A stretch of 64,000 bases of DNA from positions 1 to 64,000 of the forward strand of contig JAPQWV010001552.1 in the NCBI GenBank assembly GCA_027422505.1, written 5' to 3'. The notes beneath the pieces were generated by a model. That model saw only the letters and a list, made by a program, of their open reading frames with translations, did not search any database and was not told the DNA's origin. This DNA comes from Craterostigma plantagineum (Eukaryota; Streptophyta; Magnoliopsida; Lamiales; Linderniaceae). Position 1 is the stretch's first letter, and the number at the start of each line of letters is the position of its first letter. Both the position numbers and the translations under genes were made by a program. Shown here piece by piece: positions 20,903 through 37,240 of this stretch.

Positions 20903-23702
20903 TTACTCGCACTTGATGGACCTATAGATATGGCGGACAAAGAACAGAGCAGCACGAAATCCACAGCTCCAAGCATTAGGAGAAAGCGTAGCAAACACAA
21001 GCCATGTATCCGAAGAAGAACGAATCTGCATGAATCCCGACATATCTGACCTTGCATAGTAATAGTAAAGACAATACCCATAAATAAACAAGCCCGTCGA
21101 TCCACCACATAGAAAAGACCTGAAATGGCAAACGGGGAAACTACATTATAAAAAGGAACCATATAACGAACAAATCAATCGTGTGGCACAGATGGGAAAT
21201 ATAACATACCTCCACCACCATTCGTGGTCTTCAGCAGCGAGTTGGAAGTAAGTCAGTGCAACGGTGATAACGCTGTGACTATCAGGAGAATGATAAAGAC
21301 TATGAATAAGATGCTGTAGATTGTGTAGATCCTATGGCCCCATACACTAGCGAATATATAGTAGAGTTCGATGTAAATGGCACTGAACGGCAGAAACCCA
21401 GCCATTGCCATCTGGGGAAGAGTTCCGCGGTACCAAGGCAGAGGTGGGATTTCCCGGGGATATTTCGTGGTACGGACTGGAGCTTGGAACTCTGTCTTAC
21501 TATTCTTACCAGCAATGCCTCCAAGACCAGTAAAGGCGTAGTCACAAGAGCCCATATGAGGAAAATTACGACGATGGTTCCAAATGGTAGAGCTGCGGTG
21601 GCATGGTAGGTGATGGCCACGGTGTTGAGGAAGCAAAAGGTGAGAAACAGAGGTCCGCAGAAAAAGGCGCCCGTGAGTAACAAGTTGCGAACCTATCAAC
21701 AAGAAGGATTTCGACGAAATGATGAATGATTATGAATGAGGAATGACGGTGTTATTTCTTTCTAAGTTGCATTGACTCACCCAATTTGCTCCCTCTAGTT
21801 GCTGATAGAAAAGGCTGCTACGTAGCCAGCTATGCCAGATGTCAGAGCGTATATAACCACCAATGCAGTGAAAAGAGCTCCACGGTTGTAAGGGTAAAAT
21901 ACACCAACAAGAGCCAGTAAGAAAATGAAAGTCACCCTGTAGAATAACAAAGTGGTTTCTTTGTGAAGTTTCCAATACTGCAAAACATAGAGCACACATA
22001 AAATATGTGATTTATAACCGAAGAGTGATTTACAGGAAAATAGTTGTGTCCCGCTTCCAAGAGCTGCTGCAAAGATTGACTTGTACTTTGGGAATCTGAA
22101 CACGTCCCCATGAATGTACTTCCACCCAGTTTCTTCCTGGTCCTCAGCAGTTTCCTCATCATGAGCGTATCTTCAGTGAACCAAATAACATGTCTTTACC
22201 ATAATTTCCCCAATCACTCTTCTGAAAAATATTGAAAATAGATAGGGTGCTTACTTTACAAAATCATTTTTGAGAACTCGCATGAGAATCGTGGCAAGAA
22301 ATCCAGTAAGGAGGAGGACAGTGACACACGAGTTAATAATCGAGAACCAGTGGATCTCTAAGTGACGGGGAAAGAAGATGAATGAGAGTACTTGTCCATT
22401 CTCTTCTCAAAAGGAATATCCGTTTCCTTCCACTTGGCTTCGTATACAAATTCCACATCAACCTCCTTATCACCAGTGAGGTCCACAAGAGAAGTGGGGT
22501 CTGTCTGAGCGGTGATCTCAATAACACGGTCCTTGTTATATGATATCTCAAAGTGAAGGTGGTTAAATAAATAATACTTATACTCGCTGGGATCAGATTT
22601 TCCCTCTTTGTCAATTTTCCCCAGAAAACCCCATATGGGAAGGTCATCATCATAGTACATTTGAAAATAGTAATCCTTCGCATAGCTTTTCGAAATTCGG
22701 CAACTTCTTCCTTAGAGAGCTTTTTCTTACAGATGACCTCCGACTCTTTATCGACTAAAAAGTCTAGCTTGTATGGAGCACTGACCAACCGATCTCCATT
22801 AAGCACCTCACCAAGAGCTTCAACTTTATCTTTCACATCAACTGCAGGAAAAATACATTACCTATAAATTACTATGACTTATCATATAAGAAACAAAAAT
22901 GCAGAGTTAAATACCTGGAGAGCAGAAAGGGAGATCAAAGTAACGATACGTTTCACTGGAAAGGAAACAGTCAGCATCAGTACATGACATCAAGATTATG
23001 AATGGAGATTATCTCTGATAAAATATCTATATGATCAGCCTTTAAGATGAGGAGCAATATATATACTGCAATTAATACGAGCCCACGAGCTTTATGCTTC
23101 TGATCTTAACTTCCCATTTCTATACTACAAGAACCAAGCGAATAACAACTGGGGATATCCCAAAGTGGCCAAAATTGGCAATGTGATCCAGATTGAAGCA
23201 GAACATTATAGACTAATGCAACCGATCTCCTTTATCCTCACAGTGAGGAAGAAGCTCAACCAAGCCACAGCTTGAACATCATAAAAAGCACCTACAAACA
23301 TTGGTTTCGTAAAATTTCATTTTTGATTTTTTTTATCCCCTCCTTCAATGCTGCGTTCCTTTCAATTCTACCTAAGCTGTGGATCGGAAAGTTTCATACC
23401 GAAAATATACAAAATACGGTTCAAAATCATTTCCTTTCTCCATCTTCTTCAACCACTCAAAACAGTTACACGACGAGCTTAATTACACCCAGCTCCAACG
23501 AAAAATGCCGTACATACGTATATGAATTACAGCGATAATGAATGCGCGCGTACCTAGGGTTGTGAAACGGCCCAACTTTGTTAGCATAGAGAGGAACAGG
23601 GTCTCCGACTTTGTACTTGTGATCCGATGCGTCGGATCTCACCATAGCTGCGATGCACGCCAACACTAAAACGACGCCGCATAACACTTCCTTGATCGCC
23701 AT
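20903..23702 (-). CDS. transmembrane 9 superfamily (nonaspanin) protein
   Basis: Seven exons were traced: 23702-23554, 22955-22915, 22841-22255, 22170-22034, 21936-21781, 21692-21210 and 21119-20903. TM9SF proteins are endosomal/Golgi membrane proteins with a signal peptide, a large luminal domain and nine spans. Seen here: a signal peptide ([20 protein letters not shown]), the luminal [17 protein letters not shown] and [11 protein letters not shown] motifs, [26 protein letters not shown], the span-rich [20 protein letters not shown] and [16 protein letters not shown] regions, [20 protein letters not shown], and the terminal ER/Golgi sorting signal RSIKCE. The frame breaks about eight times (near 22676, 22368, 22035, 21808, 21520, 21271, 21023 and 20960-20985). 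Each break is explained by one missing base, usually in a homopolymer. The structure and residues are otherwise family-like, so sequence error is likelier than decay. Confidence 0.92.
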
Positions 23703-25332
23703 TTTCGAGAGCTAGAGAGAAAATGGGACGAGAAGTAAGGTAGTGTGTGTGTGTGTGTGTGTGCGCGTGCAGATCCAAAGACGTGCTAAAGGAGACGACG
23801 GCGTCAAGTTCCAAGAGTTCAATAGTTGGATCTAAGAAACGATTGAGTTGAAGATATTTTAATTTTATATTTTATTAATTTGTTCTATATTCATTTTTTT
23901 TAGTTTATTTTACTTGTTTATATACTCCCTCGACGAATCACCTCACTCACCACAGCTATGACTAGGCTGGATTATATGTCACGCCTAACCACGAGTCAAG
24001 AGTTATAAACACTATTGTTGAAATTGATCATATGGTTATAAGTTATAACTTATAATATCAGAAATCGTATTAATTTATATAATATTAATGCCTGTTTTGG
24101 AGCTGGGCATGGAGGGTAAGAAGTTGCGGGCCTATGCTCCTGAAGGCTCAATGTCAGGACCAGTTTGGCTCCATAGGATGGCCCGATAATATTTTATTAC
24201 TTCAAAACAGATTTGTCTTCACTGAAAATCTGCTGACGAGGGGGAGATATGAGTAACATGGAGTAAAGCTATCTAAGCTAGGCGCCAAAACTTCCTCTGT
24301 GTGCTTGCGGCGACGGCTTCGCCTACTCGTACGGCGGAGATTCGGCTTCATACTTCTTAAACGGCGTCCTTCGTTCGTCCCGCGCCATATTCGCTGTAAT
24401 TTTTTCATTTCTCTATTTGACGCGGGAAATGCCTCGAAGGTTTCTATTGTCCAACAGTGTACTGTTTCTGTCTTTCAGATTACTTCGTGCGTAGTTGATT
24501 ACAGTATTCGCTGTTCGGTTTGGCAGCTGATTCGGATGATTATCGAAGCTCGTTATCTGAGGTTTGCGGATTTAGGCCTTTTTCTTTTACCTTCTTCCAT
24601 TATGTTGAGTGTTGACTATGAATATGATTAATGCGGTCAAAAGCTTTGAAACTGAGTGCGCAAGTAGTTAAGTGAAGTTTACGCTTCATCTGGTATGCGA
24701 GGACAAAAACAATTACATTGCGTTTGAGCTGATATGTTTTAGTCCTTTTGCCCTTATCAATCAAACACATAATAACGAATAGTACATGTGTTCAATGGTT
24801 ACATACTGGTCTGGTGGTATATTATTGAGATTATTTGTGTCCCTAAATCAATCGGAGATGAAATATAATTCGAAGAAACTTCACCTGGTACCATATCAAT
24901 TAACGTTACGATACACCCTCAAATTCAACGAGTATCAGAGTGGATTTGATGTGTCTATTGTCACGTTTGGCTCACGCTCTCAAAGTTGATAGGTTCGCGT
25001 GCTTGGATTAAATCATGTCGCATGTTGTCCCTCAATATGTTAAATTATGAGGCTCCTTCGCCTAATACCAATTGGTTTTCGGACGTGACTATCATATTTT
25101 ACGCATATTAAGTTTATTGCACTCACATCTGCAGCCACAATGCTTTTTAGAAGCTATATTGATTGTTTCTGTATGTTATTTCCATTTATGGTGTTCTTTC
25201 TTTTTGTATCTCTTGCTGGTGAGAAAAATTTATGCAATGTTGATCAGCGAAAATGGGGTGAAACCCAGGTTTAAGTGTTTCATGATTGGACACTGACGAA
25301 TGAACATTCTTAATAATTTAATTGCCTTCAAG
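23703..25332. other. upstream region shared by TM9SF (minus) and ABC1 kinase (plus)
   Basis: A (TG)n microsatellite at 23743-23762 lies in the TM9SF leader. The kinase must have its 5' exon(s) somewhere in the right half, but I could not identify them with confidence. A stretch near 24612-24630 reading VDYEYD resembles part of the family N-terminus. Frames at 24299-24631, 24786-24989 and 25072-25296 are not otherwise recognised. Confidence 0.4.
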
Positions 25333-28300
25333 ATTCATCTACGATCAGCTAGGAGGATCGTTAAATTATGTGATACAAACAAAGGTTTCTATGTGAAAGC
25401 CGGTCAGTTTGTTGCAGCCATGCGCCAAGTCCCAAAAGAGTACTCTTCAACTCTTTCGTCATTGCATGATCAGGTTTTAGCTTATTCATCCGTCTTCAAG
25501 TTGCTGTTCTTGTTTTGTTTTGTGCTGATTCGAGGTGATGCTCTAGCAGTTCCTTGTAGTTTTGAAGCCATCAAAGAAGTTATAGTGGATAGCATGGGAA
25601 GGATTTGTCAGACATGTAAGTTAGTCAGTATGATTCATACTTTCGCGAGATCATCACCTCTGTTCGGCGTCCGTCCGTAGGTTTGGTTTTCCCTCACAAA
25701 GGAGTGGGAAAATCTGAAATATGTCGGCTTGTATGAATAGATACCCTTAATTTGTTCTGGATGTGTTTCTTCTTGAGATCATGAACTAAGCTTGATTGAC
25801 AGGGAGTCTGTTAGATTTATTATGGTTTGCCAATTTACTAGATTCCTAATAATAGTATAATTAACGAAGTTATTAATGTTCATGATAATTATTCTTTTTT
25901 ATTTTTGATACCTTTTATTTTATAAGACTTAAGAGGTGGAGCCGACTAATGAATTATATTCATTTTTCCTATTCATTTATTTTACATAGACACTAAGGCA
26001 ATTGACTAGGAAAAATGTTGTTCCACTAAATTCTTGTGCATCCATGAATTTCAGATTCTTGTGTTTTGATGAGCAACCAATTGCTGCTGCTTCAATTGCT
26101 CAAGTACACCGCGCCCTTTTGAAGGACCAACAGGAAGTAGCAGTCAAGGTTAATCTGTGAATCCGGAGCTTGTTTTGCAATATTGTCCTTCAAAAGTAAC
26201 TAGCAGCAACAGTGTATTAAGTACATTTGGTTAAAACCTTTGGCAGCTCAAATAGGAAATTTTCTTACTAAAAAAATTCATGGAGGGATTTATCTTCTTG
26301 GTTCGCTGTTTAGTTTTTTGTCCGTTATATATTTTGATTATTTAATCTTTTGTATTGCTTGACCATTTCTTGCAAGGACGATATAATTGCTTACTTTAAT
26401 TGTAATATTTTAACATTAGGTCCAATATCCAGGGCTGGAGCAAAAGATGACATTTGATCTTTGGACCATGGCTATCCTATCAAAATCAGTTGCATGGGTA
26501 AGATTTCGACATTTTTAATTAAACTAAATGTTAAATGCATAGCAACTATTATGCCAAATCAAGATAAAGGAAGCCTATAGCATAAACGATGTGAACTGTA
26601 TTGCCTTGCAATATTCGAAGTTGGAGGGGTAGATTATGTCAACAAATACCCTACAAATGTTTGTTGTAATTAGTGAACATTAGTTACCACTAGACTGTCG
26701 GCATTGAATGTTTAATGCATGGCAAGTTGGTGTGGAACACTTAACTGTGTGAAGGATTTTTGTTGTTGTAAAAAAAGGCGAGTTTCATGCCATTTCTTTT
26801 GAGCTGATTCATACTGTGAAAAGATTTTTAATTGCTTCTTTTAACAGTTATTCCCAGAATACAGGTTTGAATGGATGGTGTCCGAATTTTCCAAATCTAT
26901 CACATGTGAACTTGGTGAGAATATATTTCACTATTTTCTGGAATCTGTGGGGTTGCTGATGTATCATGGTCTATGATATCAAACCATCTAGTCGAACAAA
27001 TTCTTGCAAGTTGATTGTTGTTTCTTTATTTCAGCCTGCGGGTATGTCAGGCCTATCTTGTTACACTAGACCTGCTGCCAATATACCCTGATGATGCATA
27101 TTAATCTCCTTGTTTTTTTATTTTCTATTCAAATCGATTATAATTCTCCCTTGGTAGCCATTCCATGGACTGTTTGTTGACTATTAGTATTACCAACATA
27201 ATTATGCACAATATACATATTTTTTAATTCTAGATTTCATCCATGAGGCTAACAACTCACAGAAAGCCGCTAGTAACCTAAAAGGGCACAGGATGGTCAA
27301 GATTCCTCCTGTTCACTGGGTATGCTACACGATCATCATCAGTTTTAGACATATTTTCTTCTGACGAACCTAGTGCTTTCAATTATTCATATATTAAACC
27401 AGTAGAAATTTCCTTTATCTTTGAGTTTTGCGTTAATGTTTAGGAATTCACTAGCAGCAAGGTCTTGACCATGCAGTTCTGTAAAGGTCAAAGGGTAACA
27501 TTAATTTTGACATGATTTCTCATATCTGCCATTTTATAATCTGATTTTTCTACTTAAGATAATATATCTTCCATTAAAATTCTTTTTCAGGTTGATGATT
27601 TGGAATATATGAGGAAAATGAAGATTAGTCCGCTTGAGGTTTTCATTTTTCTGATTACGTCATGTGATACTCGGTCTACAACTACATGGAATCTATAAGA
27701 ATAGAATTTGATGTCTTTTTCCATTGAGCATCTTGCCTGGTGGTAATGATGCAGGTCGCAAGAGAATTGTCAGAGGTGTTTGCAGAAATGATATTTGTCC
27801 ATGGTTTCTTGCACGGGGATCCACATCCCGGAAATATCTTAGTTTCTTCAGAAGGACGTGGTAGCTTTTGTTTAGGTGATTCCATAAAACGCCTTATTTA
27901 CTGTTGCAACAGTATGCGCTGATCTGCCGATTAAGATTTGACTTTTTCCTCTTTTATAACCAAACCATGTAGTTATTCTGGATCATGGGATCTATAAGCA
28001 ATTCGATGAAGATTTCAGGAAAAGCTACTGCGATCTCTGGAAGGCGTTAATTTTGATGGATTCAGAAAAAATACAGCACGTTGGGGAAGCTTTTGGCGTC
28101 GGGAGATATGCAAAATTCTTCCCCGTTATATTTACTGGACGAACCATTAACAGGTGAGTGTTATTCGCTTGTATTAGCATGATGGACTCTAAAATCTTGA
28201 GGACATTGAGGTCCGAAATGGACCGACAATATTGTGATATGCTTCCCTTATTACATAGAGTGTGAAGTAAATCTGCAATTGGGAGAGGAATGACACCTGA

Positions 28301-28955
28301 AGAAAAGAAACATCTGAAGGAGGAACTGAAGTCTTTACAAATGGAGGACATATCTTCTTTCATGGAGTCATTACCACCCGACTTTCCTACCGTACTGCGA
28401 ACCGAGTAAGAATCCCATTCTCTGCTTTTGCCATCTGATTAGTTAAATGAAGATGATTCATCCATGTAAGTGCTGCTAGTGTTCTGTTCCCATGCAGTGG
28501 CCTTTTACGATCTCTGATTAGCAAGTTGGGAGCTCCTCAACGTATCAGACTGCTATGCTACGCTAAATGTGCATTGCGTGGGTTATCCCAAGAGGCAATT
28601 ATACATCGATCAGGTAACACAAATTTGAACAATTATTTAAAAATCTTTTAGACCTTAATAATGATCATTTGAGTTACACTTGCTATCTACTGTGACAAAA
28701 TTTCAGATCCTTCTCTGCTTCTCCTGTCGAGATTTAAGACAAACGTCGAATATGCGCAGCTGAGGTTTTATCTAGGTATTGCTGCTTATCGTGATTTAAT
28801 GACTTTCGGGTTGAATTATCTTCTGATTTCGTGTTCGGAAAAAAAAAAATCAACGACAGGGATTATGGAATGCGTAGCTTATCTCAATGATATCAGACTA
28901 TCATTGACGACTAAGTTAAGAAGCTTTATTTTATCGATCAGAGATCGAAATTTGA
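25333..28955 (+). CDS. ABC1/UbiB-family atypical protein kinase (ATH9-like)
   Basis: Exons seen: 25333-25473, 25547-25615, 26055-26148, 26420-26497, 26848-26914, 27234-27319, 27444-27494, 27591-27638, 27755-27875, 27973-28153, 28268-28405, 28498-28613, 28707-28775 and 28942-28955. These kinases act in mitochondria or plastids, where some support quinone synthesis. Motifs: KAGQFVA (the family KxGQ signature), the Ala-rich AAASIAQVH loop, AVKVQYPG with the ATP-site lysine, ELDFIHEA, HGDPHPGN (catalytic loop) and LDHG (metal-binding, in place of DFG). The order and spacing match the Arabidopsis ATH9 type. Two frame breaks (at 25547 and near 25602) each need one extra G. The N-terminal exon(s) before 25333 are not assigned. 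Confidence 0.9.
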
Positions 28956-29453
28956 GTTCATTGCTGCTGCTTCGTTGAGACGGTAAATGAAAGCAAGAAC
29001 CATTGTTTGGGTTGTTGACTATAAAGAAAAAACTGGATATATGTATTGTATGATATGATCGTTAATTCCCGAAAAATATTTCGGGACGATTGAAGGGTGA
29101 GATAAGGAAAGAATGTAAGATGGGAGAAGAAAACCAAAACTTTTGACAGAAAAAAAAAAGGTTGATGATGTAATGATATATTAACTGAGATTTTCGGGAT
29201 ATCTACTTCGTATTCCCCTGAGAATTCTCTGCTTGGATAGGTAGTTGATTTTCTATTTACAAAAACATAACCAAGTTTTAAACCATATCTCAACTGAATA
29301 AACAAAAAAAAAGTTCTGAATGTCGTTTGCTGAAAATATTATCATCTGTTCAGGTGTGTGGAGGATAACTGATTTGCATGATGATTGAGTATTAAATGAT
29401 CTCACCTTGACCAATACAGAATGTCTACTTCATATATCGAGTATGTTAAAATG
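28956..29453. other. 3' flank of the ABC1 kinase gene
   Basis: Contains the 3' untranslated region and intergenic DNA. No other feature seen. Confidence 0.5.
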
Positions 29454-29458
29454 ATATT

Positions 29459-30185
29459 TGTTACCCTCGGGTTTTATGGACCCCACGGCAAAATAACCGA
29501 TCCACCTCAACTAACCCAATTGCCTCACGTGAAGAACAACTCCTATTCTCTGTGTGGAGGGCCGACCAGACGGACATCAGGAAAGAGGTCCTGAACCTAG
29601 CAGGAGGGCCCACACCGAAGGCACCCCAAAAAACTCTAGAGAACCTCCCGACCCTCGTGGAAGCTGCTCGAGGATACCTATTTTGGGAGCACTAGGTAGG
29701 ACCCCCTCGGCGGAGAGCTCCCTCGGGCAACCTACCCGACGCCCGGGCTAAGCGCCTGCTTCATGAACTTGGAGAGCTAATACCGCCACGATCTCCCCGT
29801 GCTGACACCATCAGAACGTGCAAGGAATAACTACCAACGGTCGGGCATGCCAGGAAACGCGCAGTCGTGGGGAAGTGGAGAGCTAGGCCCAACTAAGCCG
29901 AGAAACACAGGAGTGGGTAAAACCGCATGGGAACTGCCCGAAGTAAGCCTCCTATAAGTATCGCAAGCCCCACCCAAAGGTATCGTTTTCTCACGTATCT
30001 TACGTTACTCTGCCATTTTGATTACTCACGCACTTTTTGAGCACAATACAACTTTTTACACTACTTTACGCCTGGAACATGAAAACCACCCTCTTGACCT
30101 AGGCAAGAGGGCGAACGACTCCCCACCCCAACCCTGTTTTCGTGATCTTCAGGCAGAATTCGCGGCGAAGCTAAGCGCGGCATCA
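29459..30185 (+). mobile_element. probable solo LTR
   Basis: 727 bp of GC-richer sequence beginning TGTTACCCTCGGG and ending GCGGCATCA. It includes a promoter-like CCTATAAGTATCGCAAGCCCC at about 29950 and no coding capacity. Flanks ATATT (29454-29458) and ATACT (30186-30190) resemble a 5-bp duplication with one change. The base composition and TG...CA ends fit a solo LTR, probably Ty3/gypsy, left after recombination. Orientation follows the TATA-like box. Confidence 0.55.
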
Positions 30186-30461
30186 ATACTAATTGTACTT
30201 CACCGTTTCACAGAAAATAGAGAGAAGGAAATGTAAGTATTTTGCTTTGGTGGTCCATGCATGATATATAGGCATAGATCACAGTCCGAAATTTTCTCTT
30301 TGGATCGAAGCAATCCAACTTATTAAATCAAATTACAAAAAAACAAGTGTCGACCATTTCCACAGGGAAGTCGTTCTTCTATATATCTTCGGGTCCCTTA
30401 ATTTCCTAAAGTAATAAAATACAAACCATCATTCAATTCAGAAAGCCCACACACACCACAT

Positions 30462-30467
<6 letters not shown>

Positions 30468-30509
<42 letters not shown>

Positions 30510-30544
30510 TAGAGAGAGAGAGAGATAGAGGGGGGGGGGGGGGG
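30468..30544. repeat. (GA)n microsatellite followed by a poly-G run
   Basis: About 60 bp of GA repeats interrupted once by ATGTAGA, then an uninterrupted run of about 14 G at 30531-30544, just downstream of the UGPase fragment on its strand. Confidence 0.9.
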
Positions 30545-30556
30545 AGTAGGTCATAC

Positions 30557-33757
<3,201 letters not shown>

Positions 33758-34252
33758 TGTTGAAGTGACCTTTGTACGCAATAGAGTAATGGTCTTTGAC
33801 CATTCAACAAATGAAGGATGAAGGCCACATGAAAAATAATGCTATGAAGAAAAACATGTTATCATTTCGGCTACGGGTTGAATATTCAAATGGTGTGCTG
33901 TTTTATTTTTTTTTCTTTTCACATGGAAGAGTGAGGGAGAAATCGCCTACAAATAGGCATAATACGAGGCAGTAGAGAACATACCACCACAACAAATAAA
34001 TCCTATGTCAGTCCGCTTATTTATTCTCACAATCATTGTAGTTGTTTTTTGACATATCCTCTTTACGAGGTATGCCTGTCTTTAATATCTCCACATAATA
34101 AAGAAGTTCTACCCTTCGGCCCGTGGACGTAGGTCATCCTGGCCGAACCACGTAAATTCTTGTGTTACTGTCCAAATTTATTTTCCGTCTCCTCTATTTA
34201 TTATCATCATTTCTGGGGCACTTAAACTATCGGGGATCAAAATATCCTAACA
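33758..34252 (+). repeat. 5' LTR of the copia relic
   Basis: Starts TGTTGAAGTGACC, ends ATATCCTAACA, and contains CCTACAAATAGG as a TATA-like box. Matches 36087-36548 with many small differences, so it is older than the Sirevirus insertion. Confidence 0.85.
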
Positions 34253-34439
34253 AATTGTTATCAGAGTCAAACCGATGTAGTTTTTCAAATGATCCTGATG
34301 CGAGTTCAACGGATTAAGAGGATGATCCAGAACCTGATTCAGATCCTATTGAAGGTGAAAGCACCGAGCAGGAATATTCTATAACCAGAGATAGGGAGAG
34401 GCAGGAGATTCGAGTACAACAGCAGTATGTGAATTTAGT

Positions 34440-35990
34440 TTCGCATGTTTTATCAATGGCACAAGGCAGGTGGAGGCGACGAACCTTCTACGTATTCGGA
34501 GGCAATAAACGATGCTAATTCTGATAAGTTGCTGGTAGCGACGAATGAAGAAATGGAGTATCTGCACAAGAATGGTACTTGGATTCTTGCGTCACAGTCA
34601 AAGAAAAAGAAAATAGTCGGATGTAAGTGGTCTTCAATAAGAAATAAGTGTTTATCTGGTTTTAACGATGCAAGGTATATGATATGATTAGTCGTGAAAT
34701 GCTATAGTCAGGTACAAGTGTGATTTTAATGATGTATCTCACATGTCGTTTGACATAGCTCTATTCGTGTGCATGATTTTGAGTTAGAACAGCTTGACGT
34801 CGAGACGGTGTTCTTACATGGCAATTTAGATAAACAGATTTATATGAAGCCACTTGAAGGCTTCATAGTTGAAGGAAAAGAAGACTAAGTTTGTTGTTGA
34901 AGAAATCCTTTTACGGATTAAAGCAGTCCTCAAGACGGCGTAAACGATTGATTATGTTCATGTTGGGCCATGTTTCTCCAGGAGCAAGTATGATATTTGT
35001 GTGTACTTTCAGAAGTTAAATGACAGTTCGTTGATTTATCTGTTGTTATATGTTTATGACATGCTCATTGTGGCTAAGAATCTTGCAGAAATTCACCAGT
35101 TAAACGCCTTATTGAACGATGAATTTGAGATGAAAGATTTTGGAGCAGCTAAGAAGATTCTTGGTATGGAGATTAGACGTGATAGAGGAGCTGATAAGTT
35201 CATCTGACCCAGGAAAGTTACCTCAAGAAGGTTTTGGAGAGATTTGGCATGAACGATGCCAAACCAGTCAGCACTCCTCTTGCTAGCCATTTTAGGCTAT
35301 GCGTTGCTCAGTCACCATCATCAGATGAGGAAGAAGTGTACATGGTACGAGTTCCCTACTCGAGTGCAGTCGGCAGTATTATGTATGCAATGGTATGTAC
35401 ACATCTTGATATTCTATAGGCTATTAGTGTTGAGGCACGTAGCTACCTCAGAAAAAAGAACACGGGCAAGCAGTGAAGTGGATTCTCATTCTCATATACT
35501 TGAAGGATACTTTAAGCATTTGTTTGGAGTTTGGCAGAAACAGTGAGCTCTCATTAGCTTTATCGATTCAAACTATGCAGGTGATCTCGATAAACGACGA
35601 TCTCTACTGATTATGTATTTTATATTGTGGGTTGTGCAGTTAGCTGGAAAGCAACTCTACAACATTTAGTGGCGTTATCTACTACTGAAGTAGATACATG
35701 GTCATTACTGACGCAATGAAAGAAGCTTTGTGGTTGAAAGGGTTATTTAGTGAATTAACGCGGAATCAGAGAGTTTACGATTTTCTGTGATAGTCAAAGT
35801 GCGATTTATTTGACTAAGGATCAGATGTATCAAGAAAAGATTAAACATATTGATGCTTGTGATATCCTTGCAGATAAGAAGGTGTTATCAAGAAGATTAA
35901 CACGAAGATAATCATTTGGATATGTTTACGAAGACTCTTCCAGTTACCAAGTTCAAGCATTGCTTGGACTTGATTAGTGTTTCATAGTTG
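34440..35990 (+). pseudogene. copia reverse transcriptase/RNase H remnants
   Basis: Pieces in several frames: EPSTYSEAINDANSDKL with NGTWIL (start of the RT region), LEQLDVETVFLHGNLD, then LLLYVYDMLIVAKNLAEI (YVYDM in place of the usual YVDDM), DFGAAKKILGMEI, NDAKPVSTPLASHF, and an RNase H tail ending near FTKTLPVTKFKHCLDL. Many stops and frameshifts. The DFGAAKKILGMEI type is characteristic of the Tork lineage. It is not functional. Confidence 0.85.
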
Positions 35991-36086
35991 GTGAAATAGC
36001 CCGTTGGGGCTAAGGTCGGAGGGAGACAAATATATTATTAAATTAAGGTGGAATAATCTACAGTACCAAAGGTCAAGGTAGAGATT

Positions 36087-36548
36087 TGTTAAAAGTGACA
36101 TTTGTACTCAATAAAGTAATGGTCTTTGACCATTCAACAAATGAACGATAAAGGCCACGTGGAAATAATGCTATGAAGGAAACAAGTTATCATTTCGGCT
36201 ACGGAGTTGAATATTCAAATGGTGTGCTGCTTTATTTTTGTCTTATTTTCACATGGAAGAGTGAGGGAGAAATCGCCTATAAATAGGCATAATACGAGGC
36301 AGTAGAGAACACACCACTCCAACAAATAAATCCTCTGTGAGACATATCCTCTTTACGAGGTATGGTATACATGTCTGTAATATCTCCACATGATAAAGAA
36401 GTTCTACCTTACGGCCTGTGGACGTAGGTCATTATGGCCGAACCACGTAAATTCTTGTGTTCACTGTCCATATTTATTTCTCGTCTCTTTTATTTATTAT
36501 CGTCATTTCTCGGGCAATTAAATTATCGGGAATCAAAATATCCTAACA
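36087..36548 (+). repeat. 3' LTR of the copia relic
   Basis: Starts TGTTAAAAGTGAC and ends ATATCCTAACA. It lacks about 30 bp present in the 5' copy near 34010-34045. Confidence 0.85.
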
Positions 36549-37240
36549 CTTCAATGGTTCAACAATATCTTCCAAGAATCAAATGTATGTGTTACATTAT
36601 TCATGGGAGTAAGAGAAAAGGAGTATTTGTTGTGATCAATCAACTCAAAGATCTCTCATTTAAGTGTCATTCAAGCTGCTTAACTATGGTCCTTCAAGCC
36701 TCATATTCATGTCATTTTAAGATTAATATTCATGCTCTTTTAAGACTCGTTTATGCGATAATAGTCAAATTGTATTCCAACATTCTTCGTACATCCTTAT
36801 CATCGTCCTTTTTTTAATTTCAATTTTGATAATGGTTTCTTTTTTTAGCGTGAACTGAGGTTTGGTTAGCAACATTGTTTCTTGCTATTTCCACTTTGTT
36901 AAGAACGGGGTTTTTTTTTTTTCCCAGAAATCAGGGAAGGCAAGAGGAGAAGGTGTGTCCAATTTACACTATGTTGTGGAATGACGATTACCTGAAAAGA
37001 AGAGAAAATTATTATGAATTTAAGATAATGAGGATAATTTGAACTATGTTGCTTAGGGAGAAAAATATACAAACCTCGGAAGCTACTACAAAGATGTTAA
37101 ACTGAATCACTTGCAATTCGTACAGTTCAAACGATGATGCATACATACGTCGCCACAGAACAAAAACTTTGCATACAGTTACTACACATGAACGCTTTAA
37201 TACCAAAAAACGGCTCAGGGAAGAAAATTTCGCCGGCTAT
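36549..37240. other. intergenic between copia relic and REVEILLE-like gene
   Basis: No gene recognised; UGPase N-terminal exons were looked for here and not seen. The last part probably holds the 3' untranslated region of the REVEILLE-like gene. Confidence 0.45.

Larger units (their letters stand above)
33758..36548 (+). mobile_element. Ty1/copia retrotransposon relic (Tork/Tnt1-like), deleted
   Basis: Two LTRs enclose only about 1.8 kb. The left LTR is followed by TGTTATCAGAGTC, a degenerate methionine-tRNA primer site at 34257. The interior keeps reverse transcriptase and RNase H pieces but no Gag or integrase. Flanks CTTTC (33753-33757) and CTTCA (36549-36553) are only weakly alike. It lies immediately upstream of the broken UGPase gene and may have contributed to loss of its 5' exons. 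Confidence 0.8.

Noticed and set aside
24299..24631. Open frame proposed as first exon of the ABC1 kinase
   Set aside because: Only a short VDYEYD stretch resembles the family; the rest does not, and a frame break would be needed.
29554..29751. Pro/Arg-rich open frame
   Set aside because: Lies inside the probable solo LTR and has compositional bias only.
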